The notes under the pieces were generated by a model, which made no database searches, was not told the DNA's origin, and worked only from the letters and a program-made list of their open reading frames with translations. From Trileptium ribeirensis (taxonomy: Eukaryota > Nematoda > Enoplea > Enoplida > Thoracostomopsidae): a stretch of 64,000 nt of DNA. How positions within the stretch are numbered: the stretch's first letter is position 1; every line of letters begins with the position of its first letter. Both the position numbers and the translations under genes were made by a program. Location: positions 33,699-97,698 of the forward strand of contig JASANE010025077.1 in the NCBI GenBank assembly GCA_030248225.1. The letters run 5' to 3'. This document shows positions 43,901 through 47,129 of this stretch, one piece after another.

Positions 43901-46583
43901 TCACAAATTGTAGCAATAATAAATACACGATTATAGAATGATCTATATGTGCATGTACAATTAGGGTCGCACCGCTTCTCCCTACCCCCTCTCTAGCCCT
44001 GCGCCGGAACGTTTTTGCAAAATTCTGAGCAAAAATTGCAAAATAAATCGCAGATAAACGTGGCGGAATATAACAATCACTTTGATAGAAAACTTTAAGT
44101 ATGGTGATTTAAATATAAATTTACGACAAAAGTTTGCTGGGTCCAGCTCAGGTTTGACTAGAAAATAATTGGGGCTGATTAGAAAATTTTGGGACTGCAC
44201 CCACTCGTGTATCCAAAAAACCTGAGTACAAGAGTATGATCCAGCGTTTGAAGAGCAAGTCGATATGGGTTGAGAAATGGGAAATGATGCCTGATTTGAT
44301 ATGTTATTGGTTTTGTAATTTCATTTAAAGGAAATCCGTACTGCAGTTAATAAAGTCACTGCAGCGGTTATAGTAACCGTGTTCCTTGCAAGATGACAAT
44401 AGGTAAAATATTTAGATTAACTCATAAATATTTTACCCCAAAAATCTCATATAAATTTAAAGACAGTTTAAAAATTTTAATAGAGCTTGTTCAGGATTTT
44501 TTAAAAAACTGAAAACGTAAATTTGCATAATATAATATAAGATGACCGCGTAGAATATTACTATAGGAGCGGATAACACTAAGTCTTATCTCCGTTAAAT
44601 GTTTATGGTTCAGGCTAAATTTGGATGAAAAATTATGTTTGTTTAGTTTGGTCTAGACTTATCTATAATAGACCATTTTACTTTGAGAACTATGGCGAAC
44701 AAAATTCGGACGAAGCGAAATTGTTGGAAACTCGATTGAACGAAGCATTGGAGTTAATTCGCAATCTTGAGAATGATAATTCTAAATTATTGATGTCACT
44801 GTTGACACCAAGTTCTCGAGCAACAGAGACTCAAGATTGTCAAACGAATACGTCTACTGTGTTTGATAGTTCCGATTCGGCCGTCAATTCTCAGCAATCG
44901 TTGCCCCCAGTTGATTGTGCAACCAACACGTCCTTTACTTTTTGCGTTGCAAATGACAGCCATCTTACTAGTAGTGTAATGAAAGAGTGTGTATCGTCAC
45001 GTGTAAGCGAACTGATAAAATTTACGCCGGAAAGCGACAACGTATTGCACGATTGCCAGCAGAAAAGTAGTAACAGTGATATGGAAGATTCATTTGGCAC
45101 AGTACAAAATTTTGCCACTCACCATCTATCCTCAGACGTATTTAGGAGCTCTGCAATCAGTTGCTGCGCATCGATCAAGCTTTCTGACCTAATGTCACCG
45201 GAATCGCGTGACCGGATATGTGTCAGCGGAAACGGGTTGCCGAGGAGTTTTATTAGCATGCGTCGAGGTAGTGGCAATAAGTTCAATGACAACTTGACAA
45301 TTCGGTCGGATAATAGTTTGCTGACTAATAGTGAAAATGATTTCAATGCCTTGATACCTGAGAACGGTACTTCTACAACGATTGAGGCTGACCAATATCA
45401 GCCTAACGATGTTTCGATTTTTAATTTTCAATATAACTTAAACGCTGTCGAGGATCAAGTTTCAGCACTGTTAGCTCAATTGTTAGCTAATGTTTCTCAA
45501 CTTACTAGCAATAACGACACGATATCATTACCTGTAAGTGGGGCTAATTTCACATGTGATGGACGAGTCGAAAATATGACTGTACCTGGCTATTTCGACG
45601 GAAATGCGGATCGACGAGTCGAGAAAGATGGGCTGCAAGAAGATACAACGCTGTTTTCGAATATTAATTGCGATAGCTTAGCTTGTTCGTCGGCTGGCGG
45701 CAACTATATAAATTCCACGATTGATTTGACTCAAACTGTACAGAATTTGTCTGACGCTATAACTCCGCTGAAGAACAAGTTAAAAGAATTGTATCGACAA
45801 CTGCACTGCGAAACGGTTGCACATCTTGACACACGTCGGTTGTTAAAGGCTGAATTAGACGCGAAAAATAAGGGAACTGATGCTGATCACATTAAGGCTA
45901 CTGTTAGTGTGGCATGTGGACCAGATTCATTTCACGGTGACACGGTGCTGCACAATGCCAATATATGTGGCAAAAATAGAACTGGAACGGGTAAAGTCTC
46001 TCCTGTTCGAATCGAACAAGTCCAAAGCCAAGACATCACATCGCTCTACGAGGAACTAAAGCAACTGCGACAGCGACTTATCGAGATGGAATGCAAAAAT
46101 ATCGTGCCACATGTTGAAGGACTGCAGGCTGACACATTGTATGCCAGTGCATTTTCAAATACCGAAGCTGATAATGCTGCTGGCGTTGGTGCGTCGCATC
46201 CCGCTGGTCGGATTTTATCCAGTAGTACATCTGAGGTGATGGAAATTTGTGTAGACCAGAAAGTGTACAAAACAGATGGAACTCAAGAGAAATTGTTAAC
46301 CGACGGCCAGCGTATTACTGCTGCTCAGCTACTAGCAGAATCAGCGAATAAAATACCACCCCACAGCGTTTGCGTTGGGGCAGAACATACAACTGAATTT
46401 TGTTGGCTAAATGAAGAGTCTACAAAGTCAAATCTCGAAAACAAAATTTTAGCGTTGGAACATAATAAAAGTTATATTGAAGCAGATAATCGTCAGTTGC
46501 GCGAACAACTAAAGAGATTTGAAGAAAAAGGTGTTGGAGCAGTATCACGTCATTTAGAACAAGATAGATGTTCGAATCAACCG
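3712..46583 (+). CDS. CENPE: Kinesin-7 / CENP-E-like motor protein (15 exons, both ends incomplete)
   Basis: The protein is a plus-end-directed microtubule motor; family members act at kinetochores in chromosome congression. Exons by position: 3712-3801, 6929-7071, 8696-8806, 10578-10662, 17676-17743, 19094-19165, 21852-22000, 25404-25539, 26312-26347, 31594-31686, 35043-35198, 36538-36655, 38824-38936, 40151-40288, 44688-46583. Every junction joins in phase, giving about 1,135 codons without a stop. Landmarks are the P-loop GQTASGKT, switch I NERSSRSH, switch [20 protein letters not shown], and a neck NKPVINEV followed by coiled coil. The segment [18 protein letters not shown] and a later RRETWCPG resemble vertebrate CENP-E as I recall it, and CENP-E is the animal kinesin-7. 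The N-terminal strand (about 45-50 codons) was not found. After 46583 a GTAAGT donor follows and no further exon was recognised. Introns run from about 0.6 to 7 kb and are full of TEs. Confidence 0.85.
4130..4500. mobile_element. MITE family F (CCAGGGGGC-rich), copy 1
   Basis: Left end TTGGGCTCTCCATT and inverted right end CTGGGTTCTACCAATT, both followed inward by CCAGGGGRCC blocks. TAACT flanks both ends (4125-4129 and 4501-4505), a possible 5-bp target duplication. The interior phrases around CGCTGCCAAAA and GGCATTTTAGTACAAATTT recur at 11675-11985. Long frames read through it on both strands, but these come from the repeat. Confidence 0.6.
4506..6572. other. Kinesin intron, no gene recognised
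   Basis: AT-rich intron. The one local structure is a 49-bp tandem duplication at 5892-5987 (units begin AACGCATCAC and end GAACCAGTA). Confidence 0.5.
6573..6824 (+). repeat. 84-bp tandem repeat, three copies, in frame
   Basis: Units start at 6573, 6657 and 6741, each 84 bp and nearly identical. As 84 is a multiple of three, one frame (6411-6833, 140 codons) stays open through all copies and encodes a 28-residue hydrophobic repeat ([14 protein letters not shown]...YVLAISS). There is no start context, no homology and no splice signal. It lies in the intron just before the P-loop exon. I treat it as a young minisatellite rather than a gene. Confidence 0.8.
6929..7071 (+). CDS. CENPE: Kinesin exon b (P-loop)
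   Basis: Starts after AATTCTAG and completes the Gly begun in exon a. It holds [20 protein letters not shown], with the ATP-binding P-loop GQTASGKT, and ends after FNAIEN at a GTAAAA donor (7072). Between the P-loop and helix 2 sits an acidic loop DIDGDNCG. Confidence 0.93.
7150..7940. repeat. Dispersed repeat family A, copy 1 plus a duplicated 3' part
   Basis: The block contains the family phrases CATAACTCGTC, GGGTAACTATCTTTCGC and GAGAGCTACAAC. Its second half (about 7480-7690) is repeated directly at 7700-7930 with the phrases GATATAGACTTCGCA and TCCTCTCATCGAGAGC, so a roughly 225-bp segment is duplicated in tandem. Related copies are at 25660-26170, 37160-37690 and 42834-43400, all in the same orientation as the kinesin gene. 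Non-coding. Confidence 0.65.
7941..8695. other. Kinesin intron, no gene recognised
   Basis: AT-rich; no coding or TE signature seen. It ends at the acceptor TTGTAG. Confidence 0.45.
8696..8806 (+). CDS. CENPE: Kinesin exon c
   Basis: 37 codons in phase 0: [20 protein letters not shown], then [17 protein letters not shown]. This is the strongest CENP-E-like stretch ([10 protein letters not shown]). Acceptor TTGTAG, donor GTTAGT. Confidence 0.92.
9029..9372 (+). mobile_element. piggyBac-type 5' terminus with TTAA target site
   Basis: TTAA at 9025-9028 is followed by CCCTTAACCGGTGCGGTGGGG, a typical piggyBac arrangement (TTAA target, CCC-starting TIR). About 175 bp inward, at 9213-9232, the segment is inverted (TTTACCCCACCGCGCC), a subterminal inverted repeat. 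The transposase remnant begins about 120 bp further on in the same orientation. I saw no matching right-hand TIR with TTAA after 10284. Confidence 0.65.
9373..10284 (+). pseudogene. piggyBac transposase remnant (two frameshifts, 5'-truncated)
   Basis: This is a DDE_Tnp_1_7-type transposase fragment. The first frame (9373-about 9660) holds [20 protein letters not shown], in which the Asp of TTDNWYTS is the second catalytic Asp of piggyBac. The frame then shifts and continues as [20 protein letters not shown] and [10 protein letters not shown] up to about 9870. A second shift leads to [20 protein letters not shown], which carries the third catalytic Asp, and to the C-terminus at 10284 with a cysteine-rich finger (CAFC...CCQRC...C-x3-H). 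The first catalytic Asp region is missing upstream. Many overlapping open frames at 9990-10300 on both strands are shadows of this GC-richer stretch. Confidence 0.88.
10578..10662 (+). CDS. CENPE: Kinesin exon d
   Basis: Acceptor GTTTTAG; codes [20 protein letters not shown] and FDLIGEAE, the strands after helix 3. It leaves one base (A) before a GTAATT donor, completed as Ser by exon e about 7 kb downstream. Confidence 0.85.
10663..11674. other. Kinesin intron, no gene recognised
   Basis: It holds a short segment (about 10890-10970) shared with 34450-34600 around CAAAAYCGRTACGAATTGGAA. Three spaced ACCTGGGAT words lie at about 11228-11300. No coding signal. Confidence 0.4.
11675..11985. mobile_element. 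MITE family F, copy 2
   Basis: Shares the interior of the 4130-4500 element (CGCTGCCAAAACGCTTTTGA, TTTAATACAAATTTTGATCA) and ends inverted as TTGGGCTCACCAAATTCGGG. The left end is more decayed. Confidence 0.55.
11995..13003 (+). mobile_element. Old copy of the CAGGGARTAACCG hAT-like family
   Basis: Aligns by eye with 41880-42833: CAAAGCCAGGTGGATGCTTG, GAACTGTATTTATTGAAAC, and the 3' end phrase TAAATGGACAGTTCCGG before GTCCTGG. The 5' terminus is missing, replaced by the MITE at 11675-11985. The middle differs and carries several TTCGCGAA-type palindromes (for example ATGTTCGCGAACAT at 12542-12555), possibly a nested insertion. Confidence 0.6.
13068..13738. mobile_element. hAT-like element with 8-bp TSD GTATTTAT
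   Basis: GTATTTAT at 13060-13067 is repeated exactly at 13739-13746. The left end is CAGGGATGTACCGGG. The inverted right end TAATGCTGCATCGGG matches it at nine of fifteen positions, and both are followed inward by GGGCCCGGGC. The 8-bp duplication and CAGGG start fit hAT. The 671-bp interior is non-coding, despite frames opened by GC-rich sequence around 13400-13720. Confidence 0.65.
14051..14239. mobile_element. Short GC-rich MITE with CTGGCTAGTC TIRs
   Basis: CTGGCTAGTCCAAACT at the left end is the inverse of AGTCTAGCCAG-type sequence at the right end (10 bp perfect, then degenerate). The interior is a set of GCCGGGGGCCC-like blocks, similar in flavour to MITE family F. No coding capacity. 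Confidence 0.5.
14447..14580 (+). repeat. tRNA-derived SINE, copy 1 (partial)
   Basis: A B-box-like GTGGTTTCGAATACCAC is followed by ATGTCGAGATT and a tail TTTCAAACTGTCATGTTAGT. The same order (B box, TGTCGA, TCCAAACTTTCATGTTTGT) occurs about 215 bp downstream in copy 2. The A-box half is decayed. Confidence 0.5.
14640..14770 (+). repeat. tRNA-derived SINE, copy 2
   Basis: GAGTAGCTCAGTGGCTTGAG gives a perfect Pol III A box (TAGCTCAGTGG) and a D arm that pairs GCTC with GAGC. The B-box position holds GGTTTGAATCTC, one change from consensus. The acceptor stem does not close, so this is a tRNA-derived head rather than a tRNA gene. The non-tRNA tail is shared with copy 1. Confidence 0.6.
14797..15419. 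other. Kinesin intron, no gene recognised
   Basis: AT-rich with a short (TA)n run near 15160. No coding or TE signature seen. Confidence 0.4.
15420..15825. repeat. Dispersed repeat family G, copy 2
   Basis: Shares ordered phrases with 2430-3111: GTGGTTACATAGCTGCA, AAATTTTGACCAAAATT, TTCAAATCGGCTCAAGGGTT, TTTTTCACCATAATG, and the same terminal GAATTCTTCGATTTCGAAGC and CTTCTCCATCTCC block. Confidence 0.65.
16150..16640. repeat. Dispersed repeat family B, copy 1
   Basis: Contains CACGGAAGYAAGGTTATTTT, TTCATAGTAAAATGATAAAT, TTTTCGATTAAGG and GTCCTGGACGGCTGAAAAGT in order. The same string of phrases is present twice in tandem at 22430-23190. Non-coding. Confidence 0.65.
16997..17202. mobile_element. 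TA-flanked MITE with GTTTAAAC iterations
   Basis: Left end CAGTCACGAACAGAATTAAC (then TGCA). Inverted right end CACACCGTAACAGACAGAAT (then TAACTGCA). The dinucleotide TA lies on both sides (16995-16996 and 17203-17204), as for Tc1/mariner-type insertion. The interior repeats GTTTAAAC-like palindromes about every 30 bp. The left-end word TACAGTCACG also occurs at 29137 and 31850, suggesting more decayed relatives. Confidence 0.6.
17676..17743 (+). CDS. CENPE: Kinesin exon e (switch I)
   Basis: A 68-bp exon bounded by TTTTGCAG and GTACGT. It completes Ser from exon d and encodes [20 protein letters not shown] and [10 protein letters not shown] is the kinesin switch I. The exon is too small to stand out as an open frame and was found from its motif and phase. 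Confidence 0.9.
17744..19093. other. Kinesin intron, no gene recognised
   Basis: No TE landmarks or coding signal recognised. It ends at a weak acceptor TTTAAG. Confidence 0.4.
19094..19165 (+). CDS. CENPE: Kinesin exon f
   Basis: 24 codons, [20 protein letters not shown] then VSHL, phase 0 on both sides: the strand pair between switch I and switch II. The acceptor is AAG at 19091-19093 and the donor GTTAGT. Confidence 0.82.
19480..20208 (-). rRNA. 28S rRNA gene fragment (pseudogene) around the R2 site
   Basis: Read on the minus strand this is large-subunit rRNA. It starts at GTAAGGGAAGTCGGCAAATT and runs through GAACAACTAACTTAGAACTG, ACAAAGCATTGCGAT, GTCAAAGTGAAGAAATTCAA and GGGAGTAACTATGACTCTC. 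After an insertion it continues with TAGCCAAATGCCTCGTCATC, GGATTAACGAGATTCCTACT, and GGGGAAAGAAGACCCTGTTG, the last with its TGAGC continuation. Small losses (for example a GAA missing before GGATTAACGAG) and its isolation inside a kinesin intron show it is not a working rDNA unit. The left boundary near 19480 is soft because similarity fades. Confidence 0.92.
19645..19816 (-). mobile_element. 172-bp insertion exactly at the R2 target site (R2 3'-end remnant?)
   Basis: In rRNA sense the intact site is CTCTCTTAAGG/TAGCCAAATG. Here CTCTCTTAA is followed by 172 foreign bases (starting TCACTATGGC, ending CTAGACGAGA), then TAGCCAAATG resumes at its first base. The right junction is at the R2 cleavage position and the left junction has lost only GG. 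That is the pattern left by 5'-truncated R2 retrotransposition. No coding sequence or recognisable R2 3' UTR is seen, so R2 identity rests on the site and the junctions. Confidence 0.7.
20209..20500 (+). repeat. Dispersed repeat family D, copy 1 (partial)
   Basis: Starts CACCCAGGTATATTTTG and contains TTGAAAATGCGTATTTCTG and TTTTATTATAACTCTTT. Related plus-strand sequence is at 29595-29905, with inverse copies at 40430-40800 and 54600-54740. It directly abuts the 28S fragment. Confidence 0.5.
20501..21851. other. Kinesin intron, no gene recognised
   Basis: No coding or TE landmark recognised. It ends at the acceptor TATTTTCAG. Confidence 0.4.
21852..22000 (+). CDS. CENPE: Kinesin exon g (switch II)
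   Basis: Encodes [20 protein letters not shown] then [20 protein letters not shown] and a Ser-rich loop (AASSSSG). DLAGSE is switch II and HINSSLSVL the start of the relay helix. It ends with two bases of Gly at a GTTTGT donor and joins exon h in frame. Confidence 0.93.
22430..23190. repeat. Dispersed repeat family B, two tandem copies
   Basis: Two consecutive blocks (about 22440-22900 and 22910-23190) repeat the family B phrases: CTTCACGGAAGCAAGG, TTCATAGTAAAATGATAA, and a GTCCTGGGCGGYTGAAAAGT end. Open frames of 88-94 codons run through each copy but encode nothing recognisable. Confidence 0.7.
23191..24060. other. Kinesin intron, no gene recognised
   Basis: AT-rich spacer between family B and the RNase H remnant; nothing recognised. 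Confidence 0.4.
24061..24575 (-). pseudogene. Non-LTR retrotransposon RNase H domain and C-terminal tail (remnant)
   Basis: A minus-strand frame of about 134 codons begins [20 protein letters not shown] then AKEG. This is the C-terminal motif of a TE RNase H (W-x-x-x-H-x2-I-x-G-x-x-x-A-D-x-L-A). The usual proline and glycine of the WxPGH motif are changed. A basic linker follows, then [13 protein letters not shown], like the C-terminal zinc-knuckle tail of I/jockey-type ORF2 proteins, with earlier cysteines lost. The RT domain is absent and flanks are AT-rich intron, so this is a small fragment. Confidence 0.7.
24576..25403. other. Kinesin intron, no gene recognised
   Basis: Nothing recognised beyond the decayed upstream edge of the RNase H fragment. 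It ends at the acceptor CCGTTTCAG. Confidence 0.4.
25404..25539 (+). CDS. CENPE: Kinesin exon h
   Basis: Completes Gly, then [20 protein letters not shown] and [20 protein letters not shown] and [16 protein letters not shown] is the conserved tubulin-facing segment after switch II. Donor GTACGT. Confidence 0.93.
25660..26170. repeat. Dispersed repeat family A, copy 2
   Basis: A fuller copy with TTTTTGTCTGCTTCTGTCAT, CATAACTCGTCGACGGGTGG, TTCTTTAGCAAATGTGGTCA, GGTAACAATCTTTCGC, and an end near TTCAAAGGGGTTC. Same orientation as copy 1. Confidence 0.65.
26312..26347 (+). CDS. CENPE: Kinesin exon i (end of motor core)
   Basis: A 12-codon exon after TTTTCAG, reading [12 protein letters not shown], in the position of the last motor helix (LxFAxRAKxIKN). 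The frame stops soon after, so a donor is needed; GTCAGA at 26348 is the only one that keeps phase 0 into exon j, and it is weak. This is the least certain exon. Confidence 0.6.
26348..27570. other. Kinesin intron, no gene recognised
   Basis: It contains a phrase TACCTTGGGGCATGACCT (about 26536) resembling the end of family D (29885-29905), so decayed TE sequence is likely around 26500-26950. Confidence 0.4.
27571..28425. mobile_element. Tandem triplet of a piggyBac-like MITE carrying a tRNA-like Pol III promoter
   Basis: Three units, 27575-27829, 27861-28125 and 28157-28421, are nearly identical. Unit one lacks 10 bp that the others have. Each begins CCCTCTCATGCCCG and ends CGGGCATGAAARGG, an inverted repeat. 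Unit one is bounded by TTAA on both sides (27571-27574 and 27830-27833), as for piggyBac targets; units two and three have CTAA on the left and TTAA on the right. Units are joined by a shared 27-31-bp spacer (TTAGCCAATCGCATAAC). Each unit contains the palindrome GGTTCCTTAAGGAACC and a tRNA-like segment. Confidence 0.8.
27705..27775 (+). ncRNA. tRNA-like segment with A and B boxes (three copies)
   Basis: TAGCTCAGTGG (A box, 27714-27724) and GGTTCGATCCC (B box, 27757-27767) match Pol III internal promoter consensus, with 32 bp between them. Copies are at 28010-28063 and 28306-28359. The T arm folds with wobbles (TCGGG with CCTGG), but the acceptor and D stems do not close, so a functional tRNA is unlikely. 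Transcription is inferred, not shown. Confidence 0.6.
28426..29594. other. Kinesin intron, no gene recognised
   Basis: The word GCATACAGTCACGA at about 29137 matches the end of the 16997-17202 MITE. No other landmark. Confidence 0.4.
29595..29905 (+). repeat. Dispersed repeat family D, copy 2
   Basis: Contains ACTGAAAATGTGTATTTCTG, TTTTACTTCATTTTG, GAGTTTTGTTATAACCG and the end GAAGCCAAAATTTACC...GGCATGACCTGGGG. The same parts recur inverted at 40430-40800. The non-LTR element starts directly after it. Confidence 0.55.
29906..31206 (+). mobile_element. Truncated non-LTR retrotransposon with AAAC-type 3' tail
   Basis: The RT reading frame, a short 3' UTR (31109-31188) and the tail AATAAACAAACAAACA at about 31190-31205 mark the 3' end. 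The short-repeat tail fits CR1/L2-like elements better than a poly(A) LINE. The 5' end lies inside the RT, abutting family D. Confidence 0.75.
29910..31108 (+). pseudogene. CR1/L2/jockey-type non-LTR reverse transcriptase (5'-truncated, frameshifted near 30.96 kb)
   Basis: A 333-codon frame from 29949 to 30950 (open from 29910) contains the RT palm. It begins [17 protein letters not shown], then motif [19 protein letters not shown], motif [20 protein letters not shown] and motif C FADDCKF. The thumb region follows, with [15 protein letters not shown], then [20 protein letters not shown]. The stop at 30950 comes from frame loss. The usual C-terminus resumes in another frame at 30977 ([17 protein letters not shown]) and ends at TGA 31106-31108. 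Fingers, endonuclease and ORF1 are missing. The YADD tyrosine is replaced by Phe, common in this group. Confidence 0.92.
31594..31686 (+). CDS. CENPE: Kinesin exon j (neck)
   Basis: Reads [20 protein letters not shown] then [11 protein letters not shown], the neck linker (NKPVVNEV type) and the first heptads of the neck coil. The preferred acceptor is AAG at 31591-31593; the AAG at 31597-31599 would remove two codons. Donor GTTAGC. Confidence 0.85.
31850..32060. repeat. Possible relative of the CAGTCACG MITE
   Basis: Starts TACAGTCACGTACA and contains several AACGCAAACGAACG and GTTTGTTTATG-like words, the same design as 16997-17202. The right end is not clear. Confidence 0.35.
32280..33963. 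mobile_element. Non-autonomous hAT-like element, GGACCGGA-rich ends
   Basis: Left end TAGTGATGCGGACCGGA, inverted right end TAGTGATGCGGACCAGA. Flanks GCTATAAC (32272-32279) and GCTATATC (33964-33971) agree at seven of eight positions, a probable 8-bp duplication. Both ends carry further GGACCGGAC words that may be transposase binding sites. The 1.68-kb interior has no transposase and contains a nested MITE at 33144-33650. Confidence 0.7.
33144..33650. mobile_element. PIF/Harbinger-like MITE nested in the hAT-like element, TSD TAA
   Basis: The left terminus TGCGGCGTTCACGTTACAAT then GTCCCCGCTGTTTGGAAC is matched inverted at the right by TGCGGCTTTCACGTTATAAT then GTCCCCAACGTTTGGAACC. TAA flanks both sides (33141-33143 and 33651-33653). 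Long TIRs with a 3-bp TWA duplication fit PIF/Harbinger. The interior has GTCGTACACC/GGTGTACGAC-type inverted words. Confidence 0.72.
33972..35042. other. Kinesin intron, no gene recognised
   Basis: Around 34251-34320 there is a faint tRNA-like string (TTAGTTCGACTCG as a B box). 34450-34600 shares a short stretch with 10890-10970. No coding signal. Confidence 0.35.
35043..35198 (+). CDS. CENPE: Kinesin exon k (stalk coiled coil)
   Basis: 52 codons, phase 0: [20 protein letters not shown] then [20 protein letters not shown] and [12 protein letters not shown]. The first 35 residues have clear heptads of Leu/Ile/Ala with charged e/g positions. Acceptor TTCTAG, donor GTATGC. Confidence 0.85.
35199..36537. 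other. Kinesin intron, no gene recognised
   Basis: A TGGGCTCTCCAAATTTGG at about 35457 resembles the end of MITE family F. Otherwise nothing recognised. Confidence 0.4.
36538..36655 (+). CDS. CENPE: Kinesin exon l (RRxTWC motif)
   Basis: Reads [20 protein letters not shown] then [19 protein letters not shown], ending one base into the next codon at GTAAGC. The RRETWCPG string is like the KRRVTWCLG found after the neck of vertebrate CENP-E (from memory), which supports the assignment. Confidence 0.85.
37160..37690. repeat. Dispersed repeat family A, copy 3
   Basis: Phrases CCATAACTCTTATTCAGACG, GGTTCTTTGCCAAATATAGC and CAAATTGCGAGCTTTGG align with the other copies, ending in GATGGACTTCAAGGGTTT. 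Its last 80 bp mimic an exon (AG...GTAATG) but belong to the repeat. Confidence 0.6.
38330..38680. repeat. Degenerate tandem repeat, unit about 110-140 bp
   Basis: Three loosely similar units begin near 38338, 38477 and 38588. Each runs from a GGTYGMGG...TTGC start through a TTTTCGTGTGTTTTG-like middle to CATTTTGACCCAAA. Confidence 0.5.
38824..38936 (+). CDS. CENPE: Kinesin exon m
   Basis: No homology was used to find it. The acceptor CATTTTCAG and donor GTATGA bound 113 bases. These complete the split codon of exon l and leave phase 0 for exon n with no stop, reading [20 protein letters not shown] then [18 protein letters not shown]. The phase fit on both sides is the main support; a cDNA would be decisive. 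Confidence 0.65.
40151..40288 (+). CDS. CENPE: Kinesin exon n
   Basis: 46 codons: [20 protein letters not shown] then [20 protein letters not shown] and TSCQTE. Low-complexity Ser/Thr/Asn-rich linker ending in SCQTE. Donor GTGAGC is good; acceptor GTCAAG at 40148-40150 has a weak pyrimidine tract. Confidence 0.75.
40430..40800 (-). repeat. Dispersed repeat family D, inverse copy
   Basis: On the minus strand it contains GAAAGCCAAAATTTACCTGG then GGCATGACC, and ACTGAAAATATGTATTTCTG with GCAGACCGCCCTTCACTTTA. This mirrors 29595-29905. Confidence 0.5.
41692..42833 (+). mobile_element. Non-autonomous hAT family (CAGGGARTAACCG), full-length copy
   Basis: Left terminus CAGGGAGTAACCGGAA, inverted right terminus CAGGGAATAACCGGAA. 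The ends are dense in GGTTCCGG/CCGGAACC words. The 1.14-kb interior aligns by eye along most of its length with 56214-57204, with a central 130-bp block (about 42400-42560) absent from that copy. No 8-bp duplication is visible here. The right flank is repeat family A. Non-coding. Confidence 0.75.
42834..43400. repeat. Dispersed repeat family A, copy 4
   Basis: Starts at the hAT end and has TTTTTGTCTGTTTCTGTCAC, GCATAACTAACTCATC, GGTTCTTTGCCAATTCTGG, CCATACGGGTACCAGTATT and TTCAAGGGGTTTACGG. Same orientation as the other copies. Confidence 0.65.
43401..44687. other. Kinesin intron, no gene recognised
   Basis: Nothing recognised. The open frame of the last exon extends 63 bp into this intron, but CTTTGAG at 44681-44687 is the acceptor that keeps phase. 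Confidence 0.4.
44688..46583 (+). CDS. CENPE: Kinesin exon o (large stalk exon)
   Basis: 632 codons in phase 0, starting [21 protein letters not shown] short coiled coil (residues 8-40) is followed by a long Ser/Thr/Asn-rich linker with repeated cysteine words DCQTNTS and DCATNTS. Further coiled coils lie at about residues 355-395 ([18 protein letters not shown]), 446-470 ([20 protein letters not shown]) and 583-615. GTAAGT at 46584 is a strong donor. If it is ignored the frame ends nine codons later at TAA 46608-46610, giving a short protein. Whether this is the last coding exon cannot be settled here. Confidence 0.85.
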
Positions 46584-46893
46584 GTAAGTTTTGTGTATAA
46601 ATTATTGTAAATTTATGATCTCTGTATGACGGACCGATTGCACTTGGCCCGTGCCAAAGATGCAGCATAAACTCAAACCGTAAACGTCGGCGATGAGTTG
46701 TTAACTGTTGGATTTCGGAATCCGTTAGTCTTTCTGCAAAGAGCATCGGTATAATTATTGTAAATTTAAACACAGATAGAATTTAGACAATTTACTGCTG
46801 TAGCTAACGCTCAAACATTGGCTTCCTCCGACTACTACAAACGCAGCAATTTTTACATTGAATTAATCATTTAAATTGAAGACTTGAAGCTAC

Positions 46894-47129
46894 TAGTATT
46901 CGCCAGAAATGAGTGTCGCTTTTGGAACGAACGAAAACCGAACAGAAGTCGAACAAATTTTATATATTTCTTCTCGAACAACACTCCAACATTTTTCGAA
47001 CAGCTCTCGAACAAATTTAAAAAAGTGTCCGAGAGTTTCGAACGCGTATCGAACACATCTCGAACAAAATTTTGATTTTATTGAACAAACTTCGAGCGAA
47101 TACGGAACACTCATTCCTGGCGAGTACTA
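46894..47129. mobile_element. 236-bp MITE filled with CGAACA repeats
   Basis: Left end TAGTATTCGCCAGAAATGAG, inverted right end TAGTACTCGCCAGGAATGAG, each followed by TGT. The interior has about ten (T)CGAAC words in direct orientation, often followed by A or AA. The outermost TA may be a target duplication. Overlapping frames of 61-73 codons on both strands come from the repeat structure. Confidence 0.7.

Noticed and set aside
44625..44687. Start codon and N-terminus for the large 661-codon frame
   Set aside because: The frame is open by chance into the intron. The acceptor at 44686-44687 joins exon n in phase, so the protein does not start here.
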